From Spironucleus salmonicida (Eukaryota > Fornicata > Diplomonadida > Hexamitidae): a DNA stretch of 64,000 nucleotides. Numbering within the stretch: the first letter of the stretch is position 1; the number at the start of each line of letters is the position of its first letter. The DNA lies in the NCBI GenBank assembly GCA_000497125.2, contig CM035321.1, forward strand, positions 256,001 through 320,000. Reading direction: 5' to 3'. The notes beneath the pieces are model-generated. The model did no database searches and was not told the origin of the DNA. It was given only the letters and a program-made list of their open reading frames with translations. The position numbers and the translations under genes are program-made. This document shows positions 1 to 11,309 of this stretch, piece by piece.

Positions 1-1070
1 TCTAACTACCTCAAGGTAATTTATTTGTTATTATTATCACATTTTTTTAAGTTGCTCTGATACATGAACTTGGCCATTTTACTTTTGCAAAACTAACAGG
101 AGCCGAAGTTTTAGGGTTTGGTATAGGATTTTAGTTTGGATTCCCATTCTTTTATGTTAAAATACCAACAGGCAACTTATTGAAATAATAGAAAAAGCCT
201 ATTATGTATGGAGGTGTAATTTTTAACATATTATTTGCTGTTTTGTTTCTTTCCCTTTTATGGATTGTATCGCTATCATTAAAAAATGGGGTATCAACTG
301 AATTAGGAGTATTCACATAAATTAATTAAAAAAATACTTACAATTTATAATAATATAAAGAAGCTATAAATGGTATGAAAGCTGAATTCTATAAATAAAA
401 ATTTGTTCTAGACTAAGATAATTAATTTTAAAAGCCCATATATAGAAATGTTTTACCTAGTTTTGGAGCAATATCCATTAAAATAGATAGAACTGGAACC
501 GATTTATCGACATCTGGATCGGATGTATTGCTTTTATAAACTGAATAGCATATTTAGAACCAATTTGTCAAAGTATTAAAACCAGTTGTTCCATATTAAG
601 AAACTTTAGCTTTAATAGAGCTTTCGCTTAAGTCACCTATATTCTGTTAGTCTTCTTCTGATAAAGAACTTTGCCTCTTGCCACCCAAAATTGGTAATGA
701 TATATAATTTTTTGTAAAAGTCGTGTTAAATGGAGAAGAACAAGTTATTACAACTTCTTTTTAATAATTAGAGAAATAGGAAGTATTAGATGGCGGTAAT
801 GGTATCAAAACTGTGCGTGTGATATAGATAATAGCCTCTCTATTAATATTTTAGGCATAAGCATCATTAGGGCTGGCAGCATTTTCATTACTACCAATTC
901 CAAAACAATCAGATGGTGCAATGATATTAGATGAGATTGAATAATTCTTTACTCGAAAAATTGGGATTTTTAGCTTCGTTGTAGGAGGGTTGTATAGAAG
1001 CTTATGCATACTCCTTTTTGTGTCTATGATTATTCTATTAGTTCTAAAAGGATTTGGTATAACACTATGA
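1..1070 (+). CDS. M50 site-2 protease-like membrane metalloprotease, 5' truncated
   Basis: The frame is open from base 3 to TGA at 1068-1070 with TAR read as Gln. A hydrophobic stretch leads into HELGH, the zinc site of M50 intramembrane proteases. A second hydrophobic segment follows (GVIFNILFAVLFLSLLWIV). Near the C-terminus LPIPKQSDGAM matches the second zinc-binding region (LPxxxxDG) next to further membrane helices. The family cuts transmembrane substrates such as anchored transcription factors. The long loop between the two motifs is family-typical. The start lies outside the window. Family assignment is firm; substrate is unknown. It is followed 53 bp later by a cis-prenyltransferase on the same strand. 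Confidence 0.85.
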
Positions 1071-1123
1071 CATGATTATTATACTTATTATATTATACTT
1101 TTGATAATTTCTATTGTTTTAAA

Positions 1124-1879
1124 ATGCTTAAAACTATACTAAATAAGTAATCACTATTTAAAGTCCCAAATCATGTTGTTATAGTATTAGATGGAGATGG
1201 AGAACATTACAATAACTCGTAATAATCTTGCCATTTTTTAAAACTAATTCAAACAATATAATACTTTGATATACCAATAGTTTCGTTAGTCTTAGTATCT
1301 TAAACATCTCTATCCCTACCATCTGTAAATCTTACGAAATAGCTTAAGTAAATTTTATTCACATTAAGAAAATTAGAAAAAAAAATTGATGCTTAAGTAA
1401 GAATAATAGGAGATCTTTAATTGTGTCCAGATAAATAAATTGCATTAGAAATTTAAGAAACTTGCTAATAAAACACTGGAACTCAAATTGTATAGCTTTT
1501 CTTATTTTACTCATCACTTAATAGTATTTTTAAATAAAATTTTCAAAATCTGGAGCCTCCTGATTTATTTTTAAGAACTTCCGGGGAGCACAGACTTGGT
1601 GACATACTCTTATATGAAATTTCGAAACATCCTTGTTATATTTATTAAAAACCTTTTGATCTAAGTAGGATCAGTTATTTTACAATGTATAAATTACTTA
1701 CTTGCTGGTAATTGTTTTCCGAGAGAAGAAAGAATCTTATGTAAAAAGATACTACAAGATTTTTATTTAGTAAGCAATTTAAGAACCTAAGTAATAATTT
1801 TATACGAGATGATGAATTTACAAGAGAAGAAAGTGGTTTTGACAGTCAATAGGAAAATGCTGCTTATTTTAATTATTGA
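1124..1879 (+). CDS. cis-prenyltransferase (dehydrodolichyl diphosphate synthase family)
   Basis: A 251-residue protein from ATG at 1124 to TGA. DGDGEH near residue 24 corresponds to the DGNGRW active-site loop of undecaprenyl/dehydrodolichyl diphosphate synthases. LRTSGEHRLGDILLYE near residue 152 matches the isopentenyl-PP binding motif RTSGExRLSNFLLWQ. The enzyme lengthens farnesyl-PP with isopentenyl units to make the dolichol precursor for N-glycosylation at the ER. N in the first motif is replaced by D. Length is typical of the catalytic subunit. The catalytic Asp of the first motif is present, so it is probably active. Confidence 0.88.
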
Positions 1880-1914
1880 ATGATTATTTTACAATTATAA
1901 TATAGTATATAGAA

Positions 1915-2361
1915 ATGTATCCATAAAACATATAAATAGAAGACGTTATTTTACCTTTTTCAACTCACTTAATCTAATTTTATGAGAAGTAGTATCCTGA
2001 TTAAAATTTTACTGCATCTCTAAATACTCTTTTTAAAAATACTACTATAGTTCTTGATTTTGCCAAAAATAATATATTTTCATTATTTATTTCATGTCTT
2101 TAAAAACTTAATAAACATGATGTAAATGCTCTTCCACTAATTTAAAAGTAAATTGAGATGTTATCAAATATTTAAATGGCATAATTCTTTTAGATTAGTG
2201 AGACATTTATGACAAATGATATATCAGAAGTATCTGCTAAAGAAATGGCGAAGCGGATTGAAAATATGGATAAATAAGAAATGGAAACTATTTTTGGTCC
2301 AGAAGATGACTTTGAAGAAAAGGAAATGATTAGTAGTTGTCTTAATATTTGGAGTGAATGA
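1915..2361 (+). CDS. hypothetical protein, 148 aa
   Basis: The frame is uninterrupted from ATG 1915 to TGA with in-frame TAA/TAG codons as elsewhere. The sequence starts MYPQNIQIEDVILPF and is mostly helical, with an acidic C-terminus (GPEDDFEEKEM). No domain is recognised. The gene starts 36 bp after the cis-prenyltransferase stop. Its own stop lies 5 bp from the stop of the convergent coiled-coil gene, so the two 3' untranslated regions must overlap. Confidence 0.6.
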
Positions 2362-2366
2362 ATACT

Positions 2367-4601
2367 TCACTAAACTTGCTTTGAGCCTAGTCGTTGTTAC
2401 GTATCTAACTTTACCTGCTCTTAACGCTTATTTTCACCTATTTCTTCTTCTTTTTTTAGGTTTTACTATTTAGTATAGGCAATGAGTTTTTACTATTTTT
2501 CTTATTATCTTTATTCTGTTAATTCTTCTTTTGTCTATTTGTTTATTTGTTTTAATTATTCCTTTTGCTTTTAATCAATTTTTTTTCGCTTTAATACTTA
2601 TTCTTTAAATTTAAGTTATTATCGTTCTTCTTCAATTAAATTTTAAACAATAAGATAATTTGATGAAGACTATTAGTATGTTTATGTTAAAGAAATTCTA
2701 CGAGACGACTAGGTTTAAGGTTACGGTCTTGCTGGAGTACTAACATTTATTTTTAAATCCTGTAAAACTGATGGCTAAATTTAAGTAACTTAATCATTTT
2801 GATCATTAATTTTTACTGTACTTTACTGCAAACTTTAACTACGTTTTTATTATTAAACCGTATCTAGACGCTACTGAATCTATAGATTTTTTTATTTTTC
2901 ATTATCTTATATTGATGTTAAACGATCTTTAAACATTTTTAGTTATTTTTCTTATTTTTCTTTCTATTAAATTTAAATTTCATGGTCATGAGCCTATTTT
3001 CTTAGTATCCTTCTCTTCTCCATATCAATAAAATCTTATCTGCATGCTTCTTAATAATCTTCTTTTCTAGGATCAAAATTACTCATATTCGTTTATTTAA
3101 GTTTTTTATATAATTATTTTTTATCTCTAAGCTAATTTCTTTTATCTTCTGTCTTTTGGATATTTCTATCTAAATTCTTAACATTTTGTGTAGTATTTTC
3201 AATTTAGGTAGATAAAGATTCTATATTTTCTTGTAAATCGTGCTTAGTAATACTATCCTTTTAAAGATTAATTAATTTATCGTTCAAAAATAATAACTAT
3301 AATAATCTTTACTATTTATAGTTAACTTCAGTATAAACTGGTTCAGGTAATATATTATACTTTGCTGCCTATGCTTTAAGATGTATATTAGTATAATTTA
3401 GCTAAATTTTGCTATATGCTTTTTTAATCAAAACTGAATTTATTCTTCTACGTTTTTCATACCAATCATCCTTCACCCATAAACTCATAAATTCATTAAT
3501 AGCTTAAACAGGTTAAATTGCTTCTAAGCACGAAATTAATAATTAACTATTAACCTCAATTTTTATAACATTGTTCTTAAAAATCAAAAAGAGAAAAATT
3601 GGATCTACTAAATCTTCAACTGCTGATGCTTCTAAATCACTAAACGAGTGAACTAAAATATGTTAGTTTAAGTTATGAAAAATTTAAATAACATTAATAT
3701 TGGGTTTATTAATAATATCCTAATAACATAACAGCTCTTTGCTCAAAATTGCACACTCCCGCCCCAAATCAAATTTAAATTAAAGTAAACCAAAACTAAT
3801 ATTTTCTTGCTAACTTTTAACCAAATACTCTATACCATGAAACTAAGAAATCATATCTACTAATATACTTACTTGAAGCTCTTTTCTAATTATTATTTTC
3901 TGCTCATCATTCTCGTCCTACTTTTAAATAATATGCAAATTGAAATCTGGATCAAAGCACCCATAATCATCATAACTTTTAACACTTCTCATGTTGCTCA
4001 AATTAAGCTCAATCTTACACTCATTAAGCAGCATATAATAAAGCTAAAAATCAAAAATCTAACCAACTGTGAGTACTTTTTCGTGGATTCTTATTTTCTA
4101 TTGCTCGTTTTTTATAGTTAAAAAGTCGAATTTGTCGCTCATAAATGTCAATGCAAATCTATATTCAACAAATTTTGGCAACATAAGTAAACTATAGTTT
4201 GTGTTCATTGGAAAATGTAAGGTAGTTGTTTTAAATTCAATTGTTAAGTAATATCTGTCGAGTACTTCAAATTCACTTAGAAATTAAAATCTCAGAAATT
4301 CAGAATCATTAGATTCAAGTATGAAACTAATACCAAAATATTAGGTTTTCAAATCAAATTTCGCTTGAAATGTCTTTCTGGATAAAGTTTCTTTAATAAG
4401 GTATGTAAAATCAAAGAAAATTTGCTGAATTTAGAATTATTGAGGCAAGGTATTAGTTATGCTCTTCTTTTTACTATAAGGCTCATATCTAAGGTCAATA
4501 ATGTTATTAGTGGTAAATAATAGTATCCGTAGGTTTTTTAAATTTTAGGCTACAGATTTTTAAAGTTATGTAAAATTGACAGTTAAAGTTTGCGATTACA
4601 T
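2367..4601 (-). CDS. large protein with globular N-half and Q/K-rich coiled-coil C-half, 744 aa
   Basis: The reading frame of 745 codons runs on the minus strand from ATG at 4601 (start MQSQTLTVNF) to TGA at 2367. The first ~430 residues look globular with beta-rich stretches. The rest is charged and Gln-rich coiled coil (for example IENTTQNVKNLDRNIQKTEDK), with a low-complexity break around residues 560-640. Gln is coded mainly by TAA/TAG, which breaks this gene into tiny fragments under the standard code. The N-terminal half is not recognised. Large coiled-coil proteins of this kind are common in flagellar or cytoskeletal structures of diplomonads and ciliates, so a structural role is only an inference. 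Confidence 0.7.
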
Positions 4602-4691
4602 TTTAATTAATTAATTAAAAATAAATAATATATATTAACACTTCAACAATAAAAAATATACTAATTTACTATATATACATATCTAGTAAGA

Positions 4692-5246
4692 ATGAATATA
4701 ACTAAACATGACTTACATGTGTACTTAGCTTATGAAAATACCAATATTTTAATTAATTGTCCTAACAACATCTAGCAAATGTTATTAAAAGATAAATTTC
4801 ATTTTTAATATGTTGTTATTATGGAATTGATACCAGAACTATTATTTGGGTTACCAGCTTTAATTTGTTAATAATATTGTTCGAAAAACTTCCTTCATAT
4901 ATATGGACCTGTTGGTATGTTAAAAATTATAGATGGTTTTTCATCAGTTATTACTTAGGAAATATTGAATTCTATAATTATAACAGAAATTGACAAATTT
5001 TCGATTAAAAATTTACAGATATCAAGATCAAACTCATAATTATGCTTTTTTGTTGATGGAAAATAAACAATTGATTGCGAAAGAGTTAAAAATGAACTAC
5101 CATTCGGTTTATAAAGAGCAAAGTTATTAAAAGGGAATGATGTTGTAATTGATGGTATTAGTTATAATGCAGCAGAATATTCAAAATTAGTTGATCCATA
5201 GTAAATATTTCTTAAGTTTAATAAAACTATATAAATTATTGAATGA
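4692..5246 (+). CDS. tRNase Z (ELAC2-type) N-terminal-half-like protein, 184 aa
   Basis: The gene runs from ATG 4692 to TGA. The segment NCPNNIQQMLLKDKF followed by ELIPELLFGLPALI and HIYGPVGMLKIIDG resembles the N-terminal half of long-form tRNase Z (NCGEGxQR...GLPGLL...HGPxGLxxFL). Near the C-terminus LPFGLQRAKLLKGNDVVIDG resembles the GPxxGxLKxGxxVxLxDG stretch before the inter-domain linker. The catalytic C-terminal half with HxHxDH is absent, and the next downstream gene is unrelated. It may be a stand-alone non-catalytic partner of a separately coded catalytic half, or a relict. Similarity is by motif order only. Confidence 0.5.
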
Positions 5247-5290
5247 TTATGATTTTCATATTATATTTTATACTGAAAACACAGTATAAA

Positions 5291-5530
5291 ATGGGAGCCT
5301 GTGTAGATATCCTATCTAAAGAGTAAAATATAAGAGTTTGTAGGATGAATGATCGATAAAAATCATAAGGTTATGATTTTTCAGTCCCTCCTAATATGTT
5401 GTATTATAGCAAAGATAATACAACAGATAGAGCTAGGAAAAGTGCAAGTACCCTAGATTTTCATTCAAATAGATAGCTTTCAACACTTTCATAAGAATCT
5501 TTAAGGCAAACAAATTAATAGTAATAGTGA
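5291..5530 (+). CDS. small MGAC-starting protein, possible lipid-anchored, 79 aa
   Basis: The short reading frame begins MGACVDILSKEQN and ends in a Gln tract coded by alternating TAA/TAG before TGA. Gly at position 2 followed by Cys at 4 is the usual context for N-myristoylation plus palmitoylation; that modification is an inference. The rest is polar and Ser/Gln-rich. It faces a second small gene (5560-5715, minus) whose product begins with the same MGA..V..IS pattern. Confidence 0.5.
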
Positions 5531-5559
5531 AACAATATAAATACACTTAAGTCAATAAA

Positions 5560-5715
5560 TCAATGTTTTCTTCTTCCAGTTTTTACTTTTTCTAATTTCG
5601 GTAAATTACCAGTATCAGAATCCTCTTTGGTTTCTTTAAGATTGAGCTTATATTCTTTCTTCTCTTATAGTTCTTCGTATTTCTTATCGGAAATTATTCC
5701 AACAAAAGCGCCCAT
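5560..5715 (-). CDS. small MGAF-starting basic protein, 51 aa
   Basis: A 52-codon frame on the minus strand from ATG at 5715, starting MGAFVGIISDKKYEEL and ending in a basic tail (KVKTGRRKH). It has Gly-2 and Ser-9, as expected for an N-myristoylation signal. The start resembles its convergent neighbour (MGACVDILS). The stops are 29 bp apart. It has no recognised domain. Its short length lowers certainty, but the composition is unlike random AT-rich sequence. Confidence 0.45.
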
Positions 5716-5883
5716 TATTAAAATGTTAATTGTATGAAATTATATATTACCCGAATTTCTAATATTTTATACATTTTAATTTGATCTTTAATTAAATTCT
5801 ATTAGATATAGAAAAATAAAACTCAACTTATAATTATTATTCAATAATATTTTTTGAATTAAATTAAATTAAATTTTAATATT

Positions 5884-6201
5884 ATGACTAGACGTAATAA
5901 TAAATTATGTATTAAATATGTTTATTAACTTACTAATTGTTTAATTTAACATATAGCTAGCATAAGTATACAATAAATTTTACCTACGCAGGGAAAATAT
6001 GTAACCTAATAAAATACATTCATATCTTATGAAAATAAAGAATTACTATAATAATCATCTCAAGGCCAGAATAAGTATTTGATGAATTCCTGTAGTCATT
6101 TTTATTTACATTTATTATTATTAATATATTTTCACGTATATTTAATGATTCTCATAGTGTAATAATTCAACAGTAAACCAAGATAAAACCTACTAATATG
6201 A
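5884..6201 (+). CDS. uncertain ORF with C-terminal hydrophobic segment, 105 aa
   Basis: The 5716-6166 gap between two minus-strand genes holds one plus-strand frame from ATG 5884 to TGA. It starts MTRRNNKLCIKY and ends in a hydrophobic stretch (HFYLHLLLLIYFHVYLMIL). Its end overlaps the 3' end of the tail-anchored gene at 6167-6511 on the other strand. There is no family resemblance and AT-rich composition makes chance ORFs likely, so it is listed with low weight. Apart from this ORF I see nothing in the interval. Confidence 0.25.
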
Positions 6202-6511
6202 CAAAAAAACCTGTTAAATACAAGTAAAATAAATTATCTTGTATATGTAAAGAAAAACCTCGCTTCCTAGTATCTACAGATTTTTATGTCTATGATTCAT
6301 TTAATAAAGCGATAGAGTTAGAATCATCGTGATTATAAAATTTATATTCCTTTACTATAATAGGAAAATAAAGAAATATTGGGTTGTCATCGAAAACAGT
6401 TTCTAGATTTGAATCTTCGTAAAGTAAATCGTCTAACTGCTATATTTATGACTCTTTCATATCTAAATCATCTTAAACGTCTGAAAACTCAATTGATGAG
6501 GAATATCGCAT
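6167..6511 (-). CDS. tail-anchored membrane protein, 114 aa
   Basis: The minus-strand frame from ATG at 6511 encodes an acidic polar cytosolic part (SDVQDDLDMKESQIQQLDDL...). It ends with one hydrophobic helix almost at the C-terminus (LYLTGFFVILVGFILVYC). That layout is typical of tail-anchored ER or Golgi proteins such as SNARE-like factors. The LDDLLYEDSN region is weakly heptad-like, but no SNARE signature is certain. The frame stays open upstream of this ATG into the divergent gene region without an earlier ATG. It is divergent from the gene at 6567. Confidence 0.55.
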
Positions 6512-6566
6512 CCAAATTACTACTGGATTATCATATTGTATATATTATTATATTTGCTAAATAAAA

Positions 6567-6950
6567 ATGTTCGGTATCGCTCAAAAAACAACTATTTAAC
6601 AAGAAGTGTAACAACCACAGTCCAAAGAACATCACACACTTTACTAAATTGAGTAGTTCTACAATTCATTTTTATCCAAAAATTTACTACAACTGCAGCA
6701 GCAACAGCAAACAATCGCCGAAAGGATTTCACAAGCGCTCTACATGATCGAGCTGTGTGATCTATCGAAGGCCAAACTCAAGCCGTAACCCATGCCAGAT
6801 TTGTAATCCTTAGTAGACGCGTCGGCGCTGAACTCAATTTCAGAGTACCTAGAATTTCTGAAATCTCACGGAACCTTCTAGCGCGGCACGTTTAGCGCAC
6901 ACCTGGCGCACTTCCAGAAGAGGCTGCAGAAGTTGTTGACGGTAGAATGA
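6567..6950 (+). CDS. hypothetical Gln-rich helical protein, 127 aa
   Basis: The gene runs from ATG 6567 (MFGIAQKTTIQQEV) to TGA. A poly-Gln stretch (LLQLQQQQQ) is followed by amphipathic helices and a basic C-terminus (HFQKRLQKLLTVE). It has no domain I can name. Composition changes along the gene: the first third is AT-rich with TAA codons, while the last two thirds are GC-rich and use CAG. The stop lies 14 bp from the stop of the convergent COPI alpha gene, and the GC island spans both 3' ends. Confidence 0.55.
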
Positions 6951-6964
6951 TATTATAATTTTGC

Positions 6965-9900
6965 TCACTCAACGACCCCGCCCTCGCACACAGCGCAGAC
7001 CTGGCCCTCCTCGCCGCCGCTGCCGCAGCACTGACACTCGAACTTGCATACTACTATTTTCATCGTCTGGAAATTGACGGAAAAGTCAAAGTCCGTGACA
7101 ATCTCCTCGCCGCCCTTACAGTGCAGATACTGTTGTGCCTTCTCTTCGTACTCGGCAGATTTGAGCTGCCGCCCGACCTGCTGCAACTCGTAGCCGCACA
7201 TGCGCGCTAAATTACCAAAGTTATTCTTTTTGAGCTTCACACATGCAGATTTGAGCGCTTTTGCCCTATGTTGTGGGAGCAACGACTGCTGAGCAAAAAT
7301 AAGTAGGAGTGATGCAAGCTGTCGTGGTTCTTGCACCTGCTAGCGCATGATTTCGGCCATAAGGCCCCGAATGTAAGCGATAGAAAGGTACTGGTTTTGT
7401 TGATTCAGATTCAGGAATTTATACTAAATAAAGGCCGTTTTGAAAGATTCCAATGATACTGTGAAGTTTCCTTACGTTGTTTGGTCGATCGCCTGCTTGA
7501 ATAGAGTTTCAGTCGATTTTGCATCAAATTAGAGTTAATTATTATTGTTCTTAGCTTTTTCGATAATGTTCTTGACTACTGGCGTTGGAGACAATCCAGT
7601 TAGCCTAAATACTTAAGAATTTGGGTTTAATAAATCTGGGAGGTTACTATCCGTATGAGAAGAGCCTTCTGAAGACCAATTGTCTTATTCATTCGTTTTT
7701 TACTATTATTCTGGTAATTTATGATCTAATTATTCTGGTTCTTCCTTGTCGTCAGACCATTAGCCGTTGTTCTCAATCGGATCCATAGCAATCTCTTCAA
7801 TGGGCTAGAGTTCTTCCACTGGAAGATTTATTTTCCAGTTTTTAAGTTAGTTCTTGCGCATCGGTATTGGCAGAGCTTTTCCCTATTTTAATAGTTTTTC
7901 ATCTAGTTTATCTGCATCAAGAACTTCATACATTATATTACGAGACTCTGCAAAAACCTAGGCTGCTGCAGTTAAGCCACAATCGTGTAATGTAATTAAA
8001 AACTCTTTATTATCACCCATCATCATTGATGCGTTAAATCTTTACTAAATAGAACAATTGCTATAATTTAATGGTTCATTTGAGCTATTTAAAACATTTA
8101 TATAAGCCTGTTTTTCACAGCTTGAATATTAAAAGGCTTTACGCCACTGCTGCTACTTTTCACATTCAGTAATATATTCAGGAATGAATTATGGTAATAC
8201 TGAATCAGGAATTTCACCTAAATCGATACTTAACTTCTATTTTAATAATATATTACTTTCAGGTACTAATTATAAAGCCTCTTTATTAAAGCAACAACTC
8301 ATAAGCTTACCTACTAGAGCATTGCCTAAATTGGACTTCTTTACTCTTTTGAGTAATATCTAAACATCCCCTGTTCTATCATCTGCGATAGCAGTCATAA
8401 GGCCACAAACTCTGGAATCGAACTCCATAGCAAAAGGTTCGCAATTTTAATCTAATAATAACATTTATTAGCCTAATACCTATTGTATAAACAAAATCTT
8501 GTTGAGAGATGTAATAACACCAGATATATCTTTACTAGGACAAAGATATAAAACATGAGTAGCATTAGTAAAAACAAGTGTTTATCTTGGTGAAGATTCA
8601 AAACCTCTACCTAAATTACCAAAGCACATAGATAAAATCTAAGAAGATGATTTAAAAGACGAAATCATCTTATAATTTCTATCTAAAATGAAAGCAGACG
8701 AAAAAGATCTGATGCCAATGAAACTTTCAGTAGAAAACGCAAAGCCTCGAGGTGAGAATGGCAATGATAACTATTATTTTACAATAATAATGTCATCTTG
8801 TATTTATACAACATCTATATCACCTTTATCATAACACAATAGACACTCATTTGATTCGAAACCATTAATTAAAAATGTACTTACCTTAGTTAATTAAATC
8901 TTACTAATAACAGCGACTCCATCAGTTGAAGGAGTTCCTATGTTTAGCTATCCATTAATAACAAATGCTACTTGCGTTTTATTTATTTTGATAATATTAG
9001 ATTCTGTTTGAAAAGGTACAGAGGCTTAAGAAGCCAACGACATTAATGTGCATGCCGTTTTATTTACTCCATCATCATATGCAAGTACTATTGGATAAGG
9101 TTCGCCTATATTTAAAAGTTATTATGGTATTAACACTCTTTTTCCAGCTCCGAATGATCCAGATCTCGCTACCTATGATGTAACTTTATTGTATTTTTAA
9201 TCGTTTGAGTTAGTAATATTTACGGATTGTAAAATCCCATTTTTGATAAAATATGATTATCCTTTATTTTCAGTTGAAGCAATGAACTAATTATCTAAAA
9301 TGTTAAAAATAATAAGTCCTTAATCATGGCCTGCTGCCCATAAAGATTACTTTGGATGCTCAGATAAACACCAAAATCGTGTTGGCATTGAATTTTATGG
9401 TTTAATACCATAGTCCTGACAAGTTAAATTTCCAATATATGTCTTAGACTTTTATTCGTAAACTCTAATAGTACCATCAGATGAAGCTGATACAACCACA
9501 TTATCTTTACCTACTTCCACAGCATTAACATTACCACTGTGACCAGTCAATGTACTATGAGTATATAAAGTAGCATCTATTCCTAGAATTTCATCTTTTT
9601 CTGGCTTTCCTCTTAACAACCTCCATTCTCTTACAGAATAATCATCTGAAGATGAATATAGTGAATCATTTTCACCCCAAGATACCCAATTAACACCTCT
9701 TGTGTGAGATTCTCCATTAATTGATATCGATAATGTGCATTAAGGCAAGTTCAAAACTTATTATAACGTCTTTTCTACTATATTTTTCTTCAAACCTACA
9801 GAACGACTTATCTTTGATAAATCCCAAACCCTAACCGTTGAATCTAATCCTGCAGTAGCAAGCAAATCATCTCTTGGGTGGAACTTGGCACACATTGCAA

Positions 9901-10312
9901 ACTCTTTATGCCCAGTACAACTACCTACACAACTTCTACTCTACCAATTCCAAATTTTGACACTACAATCATCACTAGCTGAAACTATCCAAGGTCTAAT
10001 TTTATGAAACTCTATAAATCTAATATAATCCGTATGGCCTTATAAAGAAGCGATTTCTTTACGATTTTCCAAATCCCATAATTTGATTTAGCGATCATCA
10101 GATCCAGTAGCAAAAATTGGCTATGATTCATGGAATGCGCATGCTCGTACAGGAGCAGAATGGGCCATGAACCTTTCAACCAAAGCACCCACAACATAAT
10201 CATGAAGTTCTACAAAACCATCATGGCATGCTACCAAAACCCATGGTCTACGAGGATGAAAAGCAACAGATTTAACCCTGGTTGTTTAAAGGTTGAAAAC
10301 AAGCTATGGCAT
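6965..10312 (-). CDS. COPA: coatomer subunit alpha (COPI)
   Basis: The 1,115-residue frame starts at ATG 10312. The N-terminal WD40 propeller is unmistakable: TTRVKSVAFHPRRPW, GSDDRQIKLWD, then IRPWIVSASDDCSVKIWNW and FHPRDDLLATAGLDSTVRVWD. A long alpha-solenoid follows, then a C-terminal domain. Alpha-COP is the scaffold of the COPI coat for Golgi-to-ER transport and binds KKxx sorting signals with its propeller. The protein is about 100 residues shorter than animal alpha-COP. The last residues form a compact Cys cluster (CQCCGSGGEEGQVCAVC). The 3' 370 bp are GC-rich while the rest is AT-rich. Confidence 0.93.
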
Positions 10313-10541
10313 ATTAAAACGTAGAGGATTTAAAATATAGTACTTATTATTATAAATAATTGATTAATTGAGTAAAATTAATTATATTATTTATATATAA
10401 TAATATTATATTTAATAAAATTATCTTAAAAATAAAATTATTCAAAAATATAAACTATCATGATAAAAGACTATTAGAGTCATATAGATTAATTTCACAT
10501 TAAATAGGCAAATAATTAATTATGATATATAAAATGATCAC

Positions 10542-10733
10542 TCATTATATTCCAATAAAATCTATTTGCTGAAAACTAACCATTAATGTTTTAAATGATT
10601 ATCCTTATGATTTAGCCAATACTAATAGGATGTTATTAAATTAATCAAACTAATTTAATTATCCTTCAATATATTCACCATGTTTGGTATATATAGCCAC
10701 AAATTTATTCAAAAACTAATTTAAGTCGCTCAT
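10542..10733 (-). CDS. Sm/LSm-like protein, 63 aa
   Basis: The small minus-strand frame starts at ATG 10733. FLNKFVAIYTKHGEYIEGQL followed by NQFDQFNNILLVLA fits the Sm1 motif (hxxxhxhhLxxGxxhxGxLxxFDxxxNhhL). A short second half (VSFQQIDFIGI) stands where Sm2 (IRGxxI) is expected but lacks the RG. LSm rings bind oligo-U RNA in splicing and mRNA decay. The length is at the lower limit for the family, so it may be a divergent LSm. Confidence 0.6.
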
Positions 10734-10809
10734 ATTAAAGAAAAGTAAGAGAGTATTATAACATATAAAATTAATAATAAATATAAAATTAATAATTAAT
10801 AATTTCAAG

Positions 10810-11205
10810 TCACAGTCTGAATAATCTTCTTGTAAACTCTTCTATCTGCAAAGTTTCCTCATTTTACACATCAAGCTATTTAAATATTTTATCACAGTAA
10901 TCATTATCTTTCAAAAGCGACCTTACATGGACCATATTTACTTTTCCCTCAAATGTATTATCTAAATTAACTAATAGCTTTTTTAAAATATCCTCTTTAT
11001 CCTTAGGCCTTTAAGTTATTTTGAATTATGCGCAAAATGTTGAAAAGTCATATTATTCAACATCTTCTGGAAGTTCGGGTGTAAATCCCTATGATTAAAC
11101 TGCTAGCATAACTTAGTCTGCACTCAAATAACTTTTTTATTCTGTATCTAAAATTTTAAAAAGCTGTAACAAGACGTTTTTTTGTTATGGGTCAATATCA
11201 TCCAT
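10810..11205 (-). CDS. EF-hand-like (calmodulin/centrin-type) protein, 131 aa
   Basis: The minus-strand frame starts MDDIDPQQKNVLLQLFKILD. The spacing follows a calmodulin-like light chain: LFKILDTEQKSYLSADQVMLAV for hand 1 and LLVNLDNTFEGKVNMVHVRSLL for hand 3. Most Ca-ligand positions are substituted, so the hands are probably structural and non-binding. Such proteins are usually light chains or centrin-like adaptors. It lies 76 bp upstream of the LSm gene on the same strand. Confidence 0.6.
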
Positions 11206-11309
11206 TAAAATTTAATAACAAATTACTGTATTTATATATTTTTGAATATATTTATTGACAATACTTAATCATATTATACTACATATAAGATTTTGTATAC
11301 TTATTTAAA

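Noticed and set aside
3873..4121. Plus-strand ORF starting MKLFSNYYFLLIILVLL (apparent membrane peptide)
   Set aside because: It is antisense to the 744-residue coiled-coil gene, whose frame continues unbroken through it.
6198..6332. 44-residue plus-strand ORF overlapping the uncertain ORF by ATGA
   Set aside because: Fully antisense to the tail-anchored gene at 6167-6511, which has the better protein character.
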